64,000 nucleotides of DNA, taken from Pandoraea pneumonica (GTDB taxonomy: Bacteria; Pseudomonadota; Gammaproteobacteria; Burkholderiales; Burkholderiaceae). Made by a program: the position numbers and the translations under genes. The notes under the pieces were generated by a model, which was not told the origin of the DNA, did no database searches, and saw only the letters and a list, made by a program, of their open reading frames with translations. Positions 15,999-25,470 of the stretch are shown here, in pieces. The DNA lies in contig NZ_CABPSK010000004.1 of the NCBI RefSeq assembly GCF_902459645.1, forward strand, positions 620,001-684,000, given 5' to 3'. Numbering within the stretch: position 1 is the stretch's first letter; each line of letters begins with the position of its first letter.

Positions 15999-18086
15999 AT
16001 GATGCGATGGATAACGTCCTTGAAATGGCTGGCGATGACATTGGTCGCCATCGTGCTGGCATTCGCGGCGTTCATCACGTGGTTTGACTGGAACTACGCC
16101 CGGCCCTGGATCAACCGGGAAGTGAGCACCGCGACCGGCCGGCCGTTCGAGATTCGTGGCGACTTGTCACTGCACTGGCTCGCCCCGAACGCGCAGGCCC
16201 CAGGGCTGGGGCGCTGGCTGCCGCGGCCTCGCCTGATCGCGAATGATATCGTGTTAGGCAACGTTGCGTGGAGCGACACGCCGAACATGATCTCGCTCGG
16301 CCGTCTCACCTTCTCACTCGAATGGCTGCCGCTGCTCGACAAACGCGTCGTTCTGCCCGAAGTCACGCTCTCTGCCCCCAAGATTCTTGTCGAGGAACGG
16401 GCCGACGGCCAAAACAACTGGACCTTCACCAAGAGCAACGGCGAACCCTCGCCTTGGAAGCTGCGCATCGGGCGGCTCATTCTCGAAGACGGCGTCATTC
16501 GCGCCAACATCGTGCCGCAGCAACTGGACCTGACGGCCAACGTCGCCACCATCGACGGACAGGCGCCCTACGGCATTGGCGTGGCGCTCAAAGGCACGTT
16601 CCGAAAAGTCGCCGTGACGGGCAAGGCACGCGGGGGCGACGTCCTCTCGCTCGAAGACACCGGAGACCCCTACCCGCTAGACGCCAGCGTACGCATTGGC
16701 CGCACGCAGATTGCCGCGCGCGGCACTTTCACGAACCCCGCCACGCTCTCCGCGCTCGACATGCATCTGCGCTTGGCCGGGCCGACGATGGCGGACCTGT
16801 ATCCGATTACCGGCGTGCTGCTGCCCGAAACCCCTGCCTACGAGACCAACGGCCATCTGCTGCATACCGCGGGCGTGTGGCGTTACGAGCGCTTTCAGGG
16901 CAAGGTCGGCCAGAGTGACCTGTCGGGCACGCTCGTGTTCCGCCAGCGCGAGCCGCGAAACGTGCTGCAAGGTGCCGTGGTCTCGAATCAATTGCGGCTG
17001 GTCGATCTCGGCCCGGTGATCGGTGGCCAGAACCCGTCGGGCGGCAGCGATCTTTCGGGCAAGCCGAAAGCGCCGCCGTCGGATAAGGTGCTGCCGGTCG
17101 ATCCGTTCAAGACAGACCGCTGGCGCGCCATCGATGCCGACGTGCAATTCACCGGCCGCAAGATCATCAAAGACAAGAGCCTGCCGATCGACAATCTCGT
17201 CACGCACGTGGTACTCGACAACGGCGTGCTCTCGCTCAAGCCGCTGGAATTCGGCGTGGCCGGCGGTCGCATCACGTCGACGCTGGTACTCAACGGCCAA
17301 GCCGAGCCGATGAAGGTCGATTCGCAGGTCTCGTTGCGGCACCTGAAGATGAAGCAATTGCTGCCTGACGTCGACCTAATGAAGACGAGCGTCGGGGAAG
17401 TCAACGGCGACGCGGCGCTCACCGCCACCGGCAACTCCATCGCCGCGCTGGCGGGGTCGTCGAATGGCGAGATCAAGACGCTGATCGATCGCGGCTCGGT
17501 GAGCAAGCTGCTGCTCCAGTACCTTGGCTTGAACGTCGGCAATATCGTGCTCACAAAACTCTTCGGCGACAAACAGATCGAGATGCGTTGCGCCGCCGCC
17601 GACTTTGCCGTGCGCGACGGTGTCATGGACGCGCGCACGTTCGTGATCGATACCGACGACACGAGCATTGGCGTGACCGGGAAAATCGATCTCAAGCGCG
17701 AGCATTTCGACCTGACGATCCGGCCCGAGCCGAAACACTTCGGCCTCCTGTCTTTGCGCTCGCCGTTGTACGTGAAGGGAACGTTCAAGAAGCCCGACGT
17801 GGGCGTGAACGTGCCCACGCTGGTCGCCCGCGCGGGCGGCGCCATTGCCTTGGGCGTGCTGGCCCCCTACACCGCGCTCGTGCCGCTGCTCGAACTCGGC
17901 CCGGGTAAGGACAGCCCGTGTGGCGAACTCCTCGCCAATCTGCAACGGCCGGCAAGCCGGAACCCGGCGGCGGTCAAGGCGGTGCCGGGGGCGAACGGCA
18001 ACGCGTCCGCCGGGACCGCGCCGCGTAACACGCCTGCCGGGCGCAGCACGGCGCCCACGTTCGGGGCCGATCGCGAGGCCCCCTAA
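15999..18086 (+). CDS. AsmA-family envelope protein
   Basis: A 695-residue protein anchored by one N-terminal transmembrane helix (about residues 9-29, LAMTLVAIVLAFAAFITWF), with the bulk in the periplasm. WFDWNYARPWINREVSTATGRPFEIRGDLSLHWLAP is the recognisable AsmA domain start, and the C-terminal third carries the second AsmA region (GVTGKIDLKREHFDLTIRPEPK). AsmA proteins are bridge-like lipid transport or outer-membrane assembly factors. The start is ATGATG at 15999/16002; which is used is uncertain. The C-terminus ends in a low-complexity Ala/Pro/Gly tail. It is divergent from tcdA with almost no spacing. Confidence 0.88.
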   Translation: MMRWITSLKWLAMTLVAIVLAFAAFITWFDWNYARPWINREVSTATGRPFEIRGDLSLHWLAPNAQAPGLGRWLPRPRLIANDIVLGNVAWSDTPNMISLGRLTFSLEWLPLLDKRVVLPEVTLSAPKILVEERADGQNNWTFTKSNGEPSPWKLRIGRLILEDGVIRANIVPQQLDLTANVATIDGQAPYGIGVALKGTFRKVAVTGKARGGDVLSLEDTGDPYPLDASVRIGRTQIAARGTFTNPATLSALDMHLRLAGPTMADLYPITGVLLPETPAYETNGHLLHTAGVWRYERFQGKVGQSDLSGTLVFRQREPRNVLQGAVVSNQLRLVDLGPVIGGQNPSGGSDLSGKPKAPPSDKVLPVDPFKTDRWRAIDADVQFTGRKIIKDKSLPIDNLVTHVVLDNGVLSLKPLEFGVAGGRITSTLVLNGQAEPMKVDSQVSLRHLKMKQLLPDVDLMKTSVGEVNGDAALTATGNSIAALAGSSNGEIKTLIDRGSVSKLLLQYLGLNVGNIVLTKLFGDKQIEMRCAAADFAVRDGVMDARTFVIDTDDTSIGVTGKIDLKREHFDLTIRPEPKHFGLLSLRSPLYVKGTFKKPDVGVNVPTLVARAGGAIALGVLAPYTALVPLLELGPGKDSPCGELLANLQRPASRNPAAVKAVPGANGNASAGTAPRNTPAGRSTAPTFGADREAP

Positions 18087-18349
18087 GCCATCGATCGAGC
18101 GCCGCAAAACCCATGCCAGCCTCAGGGATTTGCGGCGTCTCGTCGGACCGCGCCGTCAGCTAGCCGCCACAGTCCGCCGAAATACTTCACTCCTTAAATA
18201 TCAAGCACATGGCGCGTAACGCCCGTATCACGGGGCATTCGGCGCGATGGCGTGCGCGCGACGCGACAAATCGCCACGTGCACACATTCGGCGACTCTTC
18301 GCTATACTGTGTCGCAACCCCCAACCGCAACTGACGGACAACGATCGTC

Positions 18350-18997
18350 GTGACCCAGACGCCATCACTCGCGGACCTGCGCAAAAATTACGCCCTCGGC
18401 TCGTTGTCCGAAGCCGACGTCGCCGCGAGTCCGATCGACCAATTCCAACGCTGGTTCGAGCAAGCGCTCGCGGCAGAACTGCCCGAGCCCAATGCGATGA
18501 CGCTCGCCACGGTCACGCCCGACGGCCGCCCCGATGCCCGCATCGTGCTCATCAAAGGCGCCGACGAACGCGGCTTCACCTTCTTCACGAATTACGAATC
18601 GCGCAAAGGCCAGGAACTGGCCGCGACGCCGTATGGCTGTCTGCTGTTCCACTGGATCGAACTCGAGCGTCAGGTGCGCATCGAGGGGCGCGTCGAGAAG
18701 GTGACCGAAGCCGAAAGCGACGCCTACTATCACTCGCGCCCCGTCGGCTCGCGTCTGGGCGCATGGGCCTCGGTGCAAAGCGCCGAAGTGGCCGATCGCA
18801 GCATCATCGAGCAGCGTGAAGCGGATTTCCGGCGCCAGTTCGGCGACGCACCGCCGCGCCCGCCGCACTGGGGCGGCTACCGCCTCAACCCCGAGAGCAT
18901 CGAATTCTGGCAGGGCCGCGTGTCGCGCCTGCATGATCGCATCAAGTATTTCCGGCTTGCCGATGGGTCGTGGCGCGTTGCGCGCCTCTCACCCTGA
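18350..18997 (+). CDS. pdxH: Pyridoxine/pyridoxamine 5'-phosphate oxidase
   Basis: A 215-residue FMN enzyme that oxidises PNP and PMP to pyridoxal 5'-phosphate, the last step of vitamin B6 synthesis and salvage. The start is GTG at 18350, giving [17 protein letters not shown]. Key stretches are [25 protein letters not shown] (FMN phosphate and substrate contacts), [16 protein letters not shown], and the family signature [14 protein letters not shown] before the usual C-terminal VARLSP. A TATACT at 18303-18308 is a plausible -10 box. PLP made here would serve KynU and other enzymes, but no operon link exists. Confidence 0.96.
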   Translation: MTQTPSLADLRKNYALGSLSEADVAASPIDQFQRWFEQALAAELPEPNAMTLATVTPDGRPDARIVLIKGADERGFTFFTNYESRKGQELAATPYGCLLFHWIELERQVRIEGRVEKVTEAESDAYYHSRPVGSRLGAWASVQSAEVADRSIIEQREADFRRQFGDAPPRPPHWGGYRLNPESIEFWQGRVSRLHDRIKYFRLADGSWRVARLSP

Positions 18998-19111
18998 CCC
19001 ACGCATCGGCTTGGCCGACGCGGTACGCCTGCCCGCCCGTTTGACGAGGAGACGTCGCCGCGCCGTGCGGTACGGACTTAAAGTTTTTTTGGTGACACTT
19101 GGAGCACATCC

Positions 19112-20329
19112 ATGTTGTGGGAGAAAAAACTCGAAAGCTGGGTCAGCGGCGTCAAGACTTCCTCCAACCTGCCGATCCGCCTCGCGCTTTGGAACGGGCA
19201 GCACTATGATTTCGGTGCTTTCGACAACCCTAGCGTGACGCTGCGCGTGAATGGCCCTGCGGCCATGACGCGCTTGCTCACCCCTAGCCTCGACAATCTC
19301 GGCGAGGCTTACGTGAAGGGCGAAATCGACGTCGAAGGCAGGCTCGCCGACGTCATCGACATGAGTTACGCGCTCGCCGGCAGCAGTCTCACGGCGATCG
19401 GGCCGCTCGGCCGTATTACGCGCCACTTCAATCACACGAAGCAGTCCGACAAGCGCTCGATCGAATATCACTACGACGTCTCGAACGAGTTCTACCAGCT
19501 CTGGCTGGACAAGAACATGGTCTATTCGTGTGCCTACTTCGAGCACGGCGACGAAGACCTCGATACGGCGCAGGAAAAGAAGATCGATCACATCCTCACG
19601 AAGATTCAGTTGCAGCCCGGGCAGACGTTGCTCGACATCGGCTGCGGGTGGGGGGCGCTCGTGATTCGTGCGGCGAAGAAATTCGGCGCCAAGTGTGTCG
19701 GCGTCACGCTCTCGCAGAATCAGTACGATCTGGCGACGCAGCGTGTGAAGCAAGCGGGCCTCGAAGATCAAATCGAGATTCGCATTCAGGATTACCGCGA
19801 CGTCGAAGGTCAGTTCGACCGCATCACCAGCGTGGGGATGTTCGAACACGTGGGCCGTAAGAATCTCAAGGATTACTTCGCGAAGATGGCGTCGCTGCTC
19901 AAGGACGACGGCATTGCGATGAATCACGGCATCACGTCGACCGACCCGGACAGCGGCGAAACCGCCATGGGCGGCGGCGAGTTTATCGACAAGTACGTGT
20001 TCCCGAACGGCGAGTTGCCGCACATCAGTCTTGCGCTGGAGTCGATGCAGCGCGGCGGACTCGAGGCCAGCGACGTCGAGAGTCTGCGCCGTCACTACGC
20101 GCGCACGCTCACCCTTTGGTCGGAACGCTTCGAGGCAAATGCGCCGCGTCTGCGCGAACTGGCTGGCGAAGAACGCTTCCGCGTGTGGCGTGTGTACCTC
20201 GCAGGCTGCGCGTACGCGTTCGAGCACGATCATGTGTCGATTTATCAGATCGTGTGCCGCAAGGCGGGGCAACCGGCGAAGGGGCTGCCGTGGTCGCGCA
20301 ACTATATGTACGAGGGTACGGCGCGGTGA
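19112..20329 (+). CDS. cfa: Cyclopropane-fatty-acyl-phospholipid synthase
   Basis: A 405-residue SAM-dependent enzyme that adds a methylene bridge to unsaturated acyl chains in membrane phospholipids, usually on entry into stationary phase or acid stress. GGAG lies upstream of the ATG. The N-terminal lipid-binding domain precedes IEYHYDVSNEFYQLWLDKNMVYSCAYF, then the SAM motif LLDIGCGWGALVIRAAKKFG. The active-site region includes SVGMFEHVGRKNL and GGGEFIDKYVFPNGELPH, and the C-terminal IYQIVCRKAG matches the family end. It is followed closely by the DUF72 gene, possibly co-transcribed. Confidence 0.95.
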   Translation: MLWEKKLESWVSGVKTSSNLPIRLALWNGQHYDFGAFDNPSVTLRVNGPAAMTRLLTPSLDNLGEAYVKGEIDVEGRLADVIDMSYALAGSSLTAIGPLGRITRHFNHTKQSDKRSIEYHYDVSNEFYQLWLDKNMVYSCAYFEHGDEDLDTAQEKKIDHILTKIQLQPGQTLLDIGCGWGALVIRAAKKFGAKCVGVTLSQNQYDLATQRVKQAGLEDQIEIRIQDYRDVEGQFDRITSVGMFEHVGRKNLKDYFAKMASLLKDDGIAMNHGITSTDPDSGETAMGGGEFIDKYVFPNGELPHISLALESMQRGGLEASDVESLRRHYARTLTLWSERFEANAPRLRELAGEERFRVWRVYLAGCAYAFEHDHVSIYQIVCRKAGQPAKGLPWSRNYMYEGTAR

Positions 20330-20404
20330 CGTGGGCTGTGATGGGTGCGGTGAAGGCCTGTCACATGTTTTAATGGCGTTTTCCATCGCCATCTCGATGC
20401 ATTC

Positions 20405-21580
20405 ATGAGTCAGATCGATCTGTTTGGGGCTCCGCCTGACGATGCTGCGCCAGGCGGGCGCGCCAGTCAGGTCGACGGCAAGCCCCCACTTGCCGCCGAT
20501 GCTACCGATATCACCGGCCGCCGCGCGGGCACACCCCGTCGCGGCGGTGTCGGTGCAGCCGATGTCTCTCCTTCTCTCCAAACGTTAGGCAACACCCTGC
20601 CGGGCAACGTGCGGCTGGGGACATCGTCATGGTCGTTTCCCGGCTGGAAAGGCATCGTCTGGGATGACGACTACAGCGACACCAAACTCTCGCGTCAAGG
20701 ACTCACCGCTTACGCCAGCCATCCTGTGCTGCGTTGCGTCGGCATCGACCGGTCGTTCTACAAACCGATGACGATCGTCGAGTATCAGAAGTACGCCGAG
20801 CAGGTACCCGAGCACTTCCGATTTCTCGTGAAAGCGCCGAGCGTCGTGACGGATGCCGTCGTGCGTGGCGAAAAAGGCGAAGGGCTGTCGCCGAACCCCT
20901 GCTTTCTCGATGCGCGTATTGCTGAAGAGCAGTTTGTCACCCCGTGCCTGACGGGGCTTGGCGCGAAGGCCGGAGTGCTGGTGTTTCAGATGTCGCCGCT
21001 GCCTGCGGACTTGCTGCGCGATATTCCGGCACTGGTGCAGCGTATCGAGGCTTTCTTTGCTGCGTTGCCACCGCTGCCGTCATTCCCGGCAATGGCTAAC
21101 GTGGACGATGCGGCTGACGAAAGCCACGTGAGCGCTGGCCCTTGCTACGCCTTGGAAATTCGTGACGGCGCGTTGCTCACCCCTCGCCTCATGCGCGCGC
21201 TAGGTCAGTTAGGCGTGCGCTACTGCATCGGTTTGCACGCCAGAATGCCCCACGTCGAGCGGCAGGCGGCAGCGCTTGCGATGCTCGACGAGGCGGGTGC
21301 CGGGCCGCTCGTCGTACGTTGGAATCTGAATAGCGGCCATCGTTACGAGCAAGCCAAAGCGAAGTACGCGCCCTTCGACAAGATCGTCGACCCCGACCCC
21401 ACCACGCGCGACGTGCTTGCCGCGCTGGCCACGCACTACGCCCTTGCCGGTCATCCGGTCTACGTGATCGTCAACAACAAGGCAGAAGGCTCGTCGCCGT
21501 TGTCGTGTCTGGCGTTGGCCGAGAGGATTTCCGAGCTGTCTGAGACGGATACCCCGGACGCACAAACGCCGAGGGCCTGA
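20405..21580 (+). CDS. DUF72 domain-containing protein (YecE-like)
   Basis: A 391-residue soluble protein. The first 70 residues are a variable, low-complexity extension; MSQIDLFGAPPD at the start is often seen in this family. The TIM-barrel-like DUF72 core begins at VRLGTSSWSFPGWKGIVW and includes RCVGIDRSFYKPMTIVEYQKYAEQVPEHFRFLVKAPS, and it ends with VYVIVNNKAEGSSPLS. Members occur in most bacteria and no enzymatic activity has been firmly assigned. It follows cfa by 75 bases. Its stop codon is embedded in the arm of the following long hairpin. Confidence 0.85.
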   Translation: MSQIDLFGAPPDDAAPGGRASQVDGKPPLAADATDITGRRAGTPRRGGVGAADVSPSLQTLGNTLPGNVRLGTSSWSFPGWKGIVWDDDYSDTKLSRQGLTAYASHPVLRCVGIDRSFYKPMTIVEYQKYAEQVPEHFRFLVKAPSVVTDAVVRGEKGEGLSPNPCFLDARIAEEQFVTPCLTGLGAKAGVLVFQMSPLPADLLRDIPALVQRIEAFFAALPPLPSFPAMANVDDAADESHVSAGPCYALEIRDGALLTPRLMRALGQLGVRYCIGLHARMPHVERQAAALAMLDEAGAGPLVVRWNLNSGHRYEQAKAKYAPFDKIVDPDPTTRDVLAALATHYALAGHPVYVIVNNKAEGSSPLSCLALAERISELSETDTPDAQTPRA

Positions 21581-21609
21581 CCCAGCGCATTCGCTGGTGT
21601 CAGGCCCTC
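21571..21609. terminator. Long hairpin overlapping the DUF72 stop codon
   Basis: GAGGGCCTGA pairs with TCAGGCCCTC, and the inner CCAGCG pairs with CGCTGG around CATT. The outer arm includes the last codons and the TGA of the DUF72 gene. It lies between convergent genes and is likely bidirectional, though no long T run follows. Confidence 0.75.
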
Positions 21610-21642
21610 GTCGGACAACCTTGTGAAACGGATGCCGTCGGC

Positions 21643-22836
21643 TTACGCGACCAGATGCGGGATCGCCACGTCCGGGTTCACGTCGGCTTCATAGTCGACG
21701 CCGTCGATTTCGAAGCCGAACAAGCGCAGAAACTCTTGCTTGTAGCCCGCGAAGTCGGTCAGTTCGTACAGATTGTCGTTGGTCACCTTGTCCCACAGCG
21801 CCATCACTTCCAACTGCACTTCCGGCGACAGTTCCTTCTGGTCGGTGCGCACACGGCCTTCCTCGTCGAGCAGCGGCGAGGCGTTGTACAGGCTGTCCTT
21901 GTACAGACCGTAGATCTGTTCGATACAGCCTTCGTGCGTGCCCTTTGCCTTCATCACCTTGAACAGCAGCGACAGGTACAGCGGCATCATCGGGATCGCC
22001 GAGCTAGCCTGCGTCACCAGTGCTTTGAGCACGGCCACGCGGGCGTCGCCACCGTTGGCGGCGAGCTTGGCGCGAATGTTCAGCACCTTGTCGTCGAGAT
22101 CCTTCTTGGCGGCGCCGATCGAGCCGTTCCAATAGATGTCGTGCGTAATCTTCTCGCCGAGGTACGTGAACGCCGTGGTCTTGGCGCCCGGAGCGAGCAC
22201 ACCGGCTTCGGCCAGCGCGTCGATCCACAGTTGCCAGTCTTCGCCGCCCATGACGGCCACGGTGTTGTCGATTTCTTCCTGCGTGGCCGGTTCGAGCACC
22301 GACTCCTTGACCACTTCCTTATCGGTATCGATGCCACGCAGCGTCACCGATTGACCGATAGGCTTGAGCACCGAGTTGAACACCTGCCCGGTTTCCGGGT
22401 GGGTGCGGCGCGGTGCGGCCAGGCTGTAGACGACCAGATCGACCTGACCGAGATCGTTCTTGATCGTCTCGATGGTCTTGGCCTTGATTTCCTTGGAGAA
22501 CGCGTCGCCGTTGATGCTCTTCGCGTACAGCCCCTTTTCGGTGGCGAACTTGTCGAAGGCGGCGGTGTTGTACCAGCCCGGCGTTGCCGGCTTGGTGTCT
22601 GAGCCGGCGCGCTCGAAGAACACGCCGAGCGTCGCGGCATCGCTGCCGAACGCTGCGGTGATGCGCGCAGCCAGGCCGTAGCCGGTCGATGCGCCCAGCA
22701 CGAGCACCTTCTTCGGGCCGTTGGCGATCGGGCCTTGCGCCTTCACGTAATCGATCTGTTGCTTGACGTTGGCTTCGCAGCCGACGGGATGGGTGGTGAC
22801 GCAGATGAAGCCGCGCACGCGTGGCTTGATGATCAT
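21643..22836 (-). CDS. fabV: Enoyl-[acyl-carrier-protein] reductase FabV
   Basis: A 397-residue NADH-dependent enoyl-ACP reductase for the last step of the fatty-acid elongation cycle. I start it at the ATG at 22836 ([21 protein letters not shown]) with GAGG upstream; an ATG 15 bases further up is less likely. The dinucleotide-binding loop is [16 protein letters not shown] (about 45-60). The catalytic pair Tyr235 and Lys244 is visible in [13 protein letters not shown], the Y-x8-K spacing that sets FabV apart from FabI. FabV isozymes are known to be refractory to triclosan, so this gene predicts intrinsic tolerance. Confidence 0.96.
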   Translation of the reverse strand: MIIKPRVRGFICVTTHPVGCEANVKQQIDYVKAQGPIANGPKKVLVLGASTGYGLAARITAAFGSDAATLGVFFERAGSDTKPATPGWYNTAAFDKFATEKGLYAKSINGDAFSKEIKAKTIETIKNDLGQVDLVVYSLAAPRRTHPETGQVFNSVLKPIGQSVTLRGIDTDKEVVKESVLEPATQEEIDNTVAVMGGEDWQLWIDALAEAGVLAPGAKTTAFTYLGEKITHDIYWNGSIGAAKKDLDDKVLNIRAKLAANGGDARVAVLKALVTQASSAIPMMPLYLSLLFKVMKAKGTHEGCIEQIYGLYKDSLYNASPLLDEEGRVRTDQKELSPEVQLEVMALWDKVTNDNLYELTDFAGYKQEFLRLFGFEIDGVDYEADVNPDVAIPHLVA

Positions 22837-23040
22837 GGAAACCTCGTTCACAAAATTCGGTAATGCCGTTGGGTGGCCGTTGGGTGAGGCCGGTCGACAA
22901 CGCGACTCCCCTGGCGAACACCGCGCATTGTAAACGAGGTCGGTGCGCCCCCGGTGTTTTGGCCGCCATTTCGCTCGGGGACGCTTTAGTTTTCAGTCTG
23001 CGGCTAGGGTGCTCTCGGACGAATCCGGTGACCTGTCGAC

Positions 23041-24615
23041 TTATTCCGGCGCGACCACGACCGAGCGGTCGAGGCGTTTCGGAAACTGAATTTGGCGAAT
23101 ACGGCGCACCAGCAACGCCGCGGCAATCGCCGCCACGCCGGTGAGCAGCACACCCGCGTGAACCGCGCTAACCAACGTCTGGCGGGCGGTTTCGACCAGC
23201 GGCATGCCGTCGATGCCCATCGCGTGAAGGTCGGTGAGCAGGTCGCCACGCAGCGACGGGTCGATCAGAATGCGCGGATCGAGCGCACGGGCCACCGCAT
23301 GCGACGCGGGCGTGCCGTCGAAGGCGCTCACGGCACCCGCAACACCGCTCGAATACCAGTGATTGACGAGCGTGCCGACGATGGTCGTACCGAGCATGCC
23401 GCCGACCATGCGCGTCGACTGAAGCAGCGCGGTGGTGATGCCGAAGCGCTCGCGACCGGCAATCTCCTGACCGAACACGTTCATGTTGTTCAAGATGAAC
23501 CCGATGCCGATGCCCGCAAACGCCATCATCAACGCCAGCAGCGCGTGCGAGGTCTCGCGATGCGCCAGCCCCACCCCAGCCGAGGCGACGGCCAACAGGC
23601 AGAAGCCGAGGATCAGCATATTGGTCGGACGCGACAGGCGCACGACGATCGGCGTGTTGATAAAGCTGCCCAGCGCAATGCAGGCGGCAATCGGCGTCGC
23701 GATCAGCCCCGCGGTTTGCGGGCTCAGGCCGAAGCCACCTTGCAGAAGCAGCGGGGCGAAGAAGATCAGCGAATACATCACGAAGCCGATCAGCACCGAC
23801 AGCGTGAAGAGCACCACCAGTTGCGGGTGCCGGAACATATCGAGCGGCACGATCGGGTGTGTGGCGCGACGTTCGGTACGCAGCAGCACCCAAAATCCGA
23901 CCGCGACGGCCACGATCAGCAGCACGTTGGTGAGCGACGCCCCGTGCGCCGGGACGTTTTCGATAAAGACCTGAAAGCCGCCCAGCACCACCGCGATCCA
24001 GAGCGCACCGCGCCAGTCGACGCGCACGTCGCCCTTATGGGCGGGCGCGAATTTCGGCAGATAACGCCATACGAAATACAGCGCGGCGAGGCCGACCGGC
24101 AGGTTGATGAAGAACGTGGAGCGCCAGCCGAAGTGTTCGGAGAGCAGCCCGCCTAGCGATGGGCCAGCCGCCGTGCCGATGCCGTAGGCCGTGGTGATCA
24201 CCACCTGCCAGCGCACGCGCGAGCGCGCATCGGGAAAGAGATCGGGCACCGAGGCGAAGGCCGTGCCGACCATCATGCCCCCGCCGAGCCCTTGCAACGC
24301 ACGCGCGAAGATGAGGAACGGCATGTTGGGGGCCAGACCGCACAACACGGAGGCGGCGGTGAAAGTCACCACCGACGCGATGACGAACTGGCGACGGCCG
24401 AAATAATCGCCTAGTCGCCCGAACACAGGCACGGTCACGACGGACGCGAGCAGATAAATGCTGGCGATCCAGGCGTAATACTCGAAACCTTTGAGTTCGG
24501 CGACGATGGACGGGAGGGCGGTACTGACAACGGTCTGGTCGAGAGCGACCAGCATGTTGACGAGCGCGATGCCAATCATGGCCATCAACGCATCGCGAAA
24601 AGGCAGGGGGCGCAC
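23041..24615 (-). CDS. DHA2-family MFS multidrug exporter (EmrB/QacA-type)
   Basis: A 524-residue, 14-helix drug:proton antiporter, started at GTG 24615; an ATG ten codons later is possible. LVALDQTVVSTALPSIVAEL is the helix-1 signature, VFGRLGDYFGRRQFVIASVV is motif A, ARALQGLGGGMMVGTAFA is motif B and TAYGIGTAAGPSLGGLLSEHFGWR is motif C. The hydrophilic loop before the last helix (HAMGIDGMPLVETARQ) is a common feature of MDR exporters of this branch. No adaptor or outer-membrane gene adjoins it, so it probably moves substrates to the periplasm only. No dedicated regulator is adjacent. Confidence 0.88.
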   Translation of the reverse strand: MRPLPFRDALMAMIGIALVNMLVALDQTVVSTALPSIVAELKGFEYYAWIASIYLLASVVTVPVFGRLGDYFGRRQFVIASVVTFTAASVLCGLAPNMPFLIFARALQGLGGGMMVGTAFASVPDLFPDARSRVRWQVVITTAYGIGTAAGPSLGGLLSEHFGWRSTFFINLPVGLAALYFVWRYLPKFAPAHKGDVRVDWRGALWIAVVLGGFQVFIENVPAHGASLTNVLLIVAVAVGFWVLLRTERRATHPIVPLDMFRHPQLVVLFTLSVLIGFVMYSLIFFAPLLLQGGFGLSPQTAGLIATPIAACIALGSFINTPIVVRLSRPTNMLILGFCLLAVASAGVGLAHRETSHALLALMMAFAGIGIGFILNNMNVFGQEIAGRERFGITTALLQSTRMVGGMLGTTIVGTLVNHWYSSGVAGAVSAFDGTPASHAVARALDPRILIDPSLRGDLLTDLHAMGIDGMPLVETARQTLVSAVHAGVLLTGVAAIAAALLVRRIRQIQFPKRLDRSVVVAPE

Positions 24616-25030
24616 GGCTAACTACCTGAAGACTTCATGGAGGGGGAAGCGCCATTCTATGCGAAAAATAATGAAGATATGAACGTTTAATGCCGACGCG
24701 GGTTTCCAGCCGAAATCGACTGGAGATTGGCGGATTCATTGAACGCGGTGCTTTCCTAGGGCGTTTCCTAGGGTGTTTTCGGAAGTCCCTTGCACTACCG
24801 GCTGGCCCATCCGGGCATCATCGATCCATCCCGATGTTCAGGGCGTGACGCCCCGGCCGGACAGCGTTCGGCAGGCACCGCAGGTGGCAAAGCGCCACCT
24901 GGCGACACGATGCGGATTCTGCAAAACCGTGCCCATTCGCAAAAACCGGCGCGCGTCACATGCCCCACCATCGCCCGGCGCCTTGCAGGCGCCATCGTCA
25001 TTCCCAAGGAATTTCCAAGGAGATATGCCC
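24616..25030. other. Intergenic region between the MFS gene and the 115-aa ORF
   Basis: This 415-base gap has no convincing gene. It contains a short tandem repeat at 24752-24775. AAGGAG at 25016-25021 is the ribosome-binding site of the following ORF. Confidence 0.4.
24752..24775. repeat. 12-bp tandem repeat TTTCCTAGGG(C/T)G
   Basis: Two head-to-tail copies, each containing the palindrome CCTAGG. The element is short and its role is unknown. Confidence 0.7.
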
Positions 25031-25378
25031 ATGACGGATCGGCCCTTTCGTGAAGACTATCAACGCTGGCTGGACGCCCGAACGCAAGTTCGACCGGCAA
25101 CGGCCGCCCCAAGCGCCGATACGGCCACAATGCCCGAGCCGCCCACTGCCCTGCCGTTTGGCGGCTACGTCGTCTGGTTTCACGAGAGCGATACGTATCT
25201 CGATATCCGTTTCGATCACCACCGCTTCGAGATCGTGACGCAACAAGTGCCCGACGCGAGAGAGGCATTCGTCTTCGAGAGCTTCGACGCCGCCTACGGT
25301 CACGCGCTCGATGTCGGGGATCGCTGCCTGGTTCTCTTCGCCGAAGCCGAAGGAATGCCGGTGAGTGTGGTGGGATAG
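25031..25378 (+). CDS. Hypothetical protein, 115 aa
   Basis: I chose the ATG at 25031 because AAGGAG ends 9 bases before it; the ATG at 25025 is too close. The protein is soluble and acidic, without signal peptide or membrane helix. After a linker of about 35 residues, the rest looks like a small mixed alpha/beta domain (GYVVWFHESDTYLDIRFDHHRFEIVTQ, then FESFDAAYGHALDVGDRCLVLFAE). The ribosome-binding site, codon use and length support a real gene. I do not recognise the family. It is monocistronic as far as can be seen. Confidence 0.65.
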   Translation: MTDRPFREDYQRWLDARTQVRPATAAPSADTATMPEPPTALPFGGYVVWFHESDTYLDIRFDHHRFEIVTQQVPDAREAFVFESFDAAYGHALDVGDRCLVLFAEAEGMPVSVVG

Positions 25379-25470
25379 GCGAGCCGTCATAAGCAAGCCG
25401 TCATCGGGCCAGCGACCGCTCATGGCCCGATGTCATCCCATCGATCTGAATTCAACGCGATATTCCCCCT

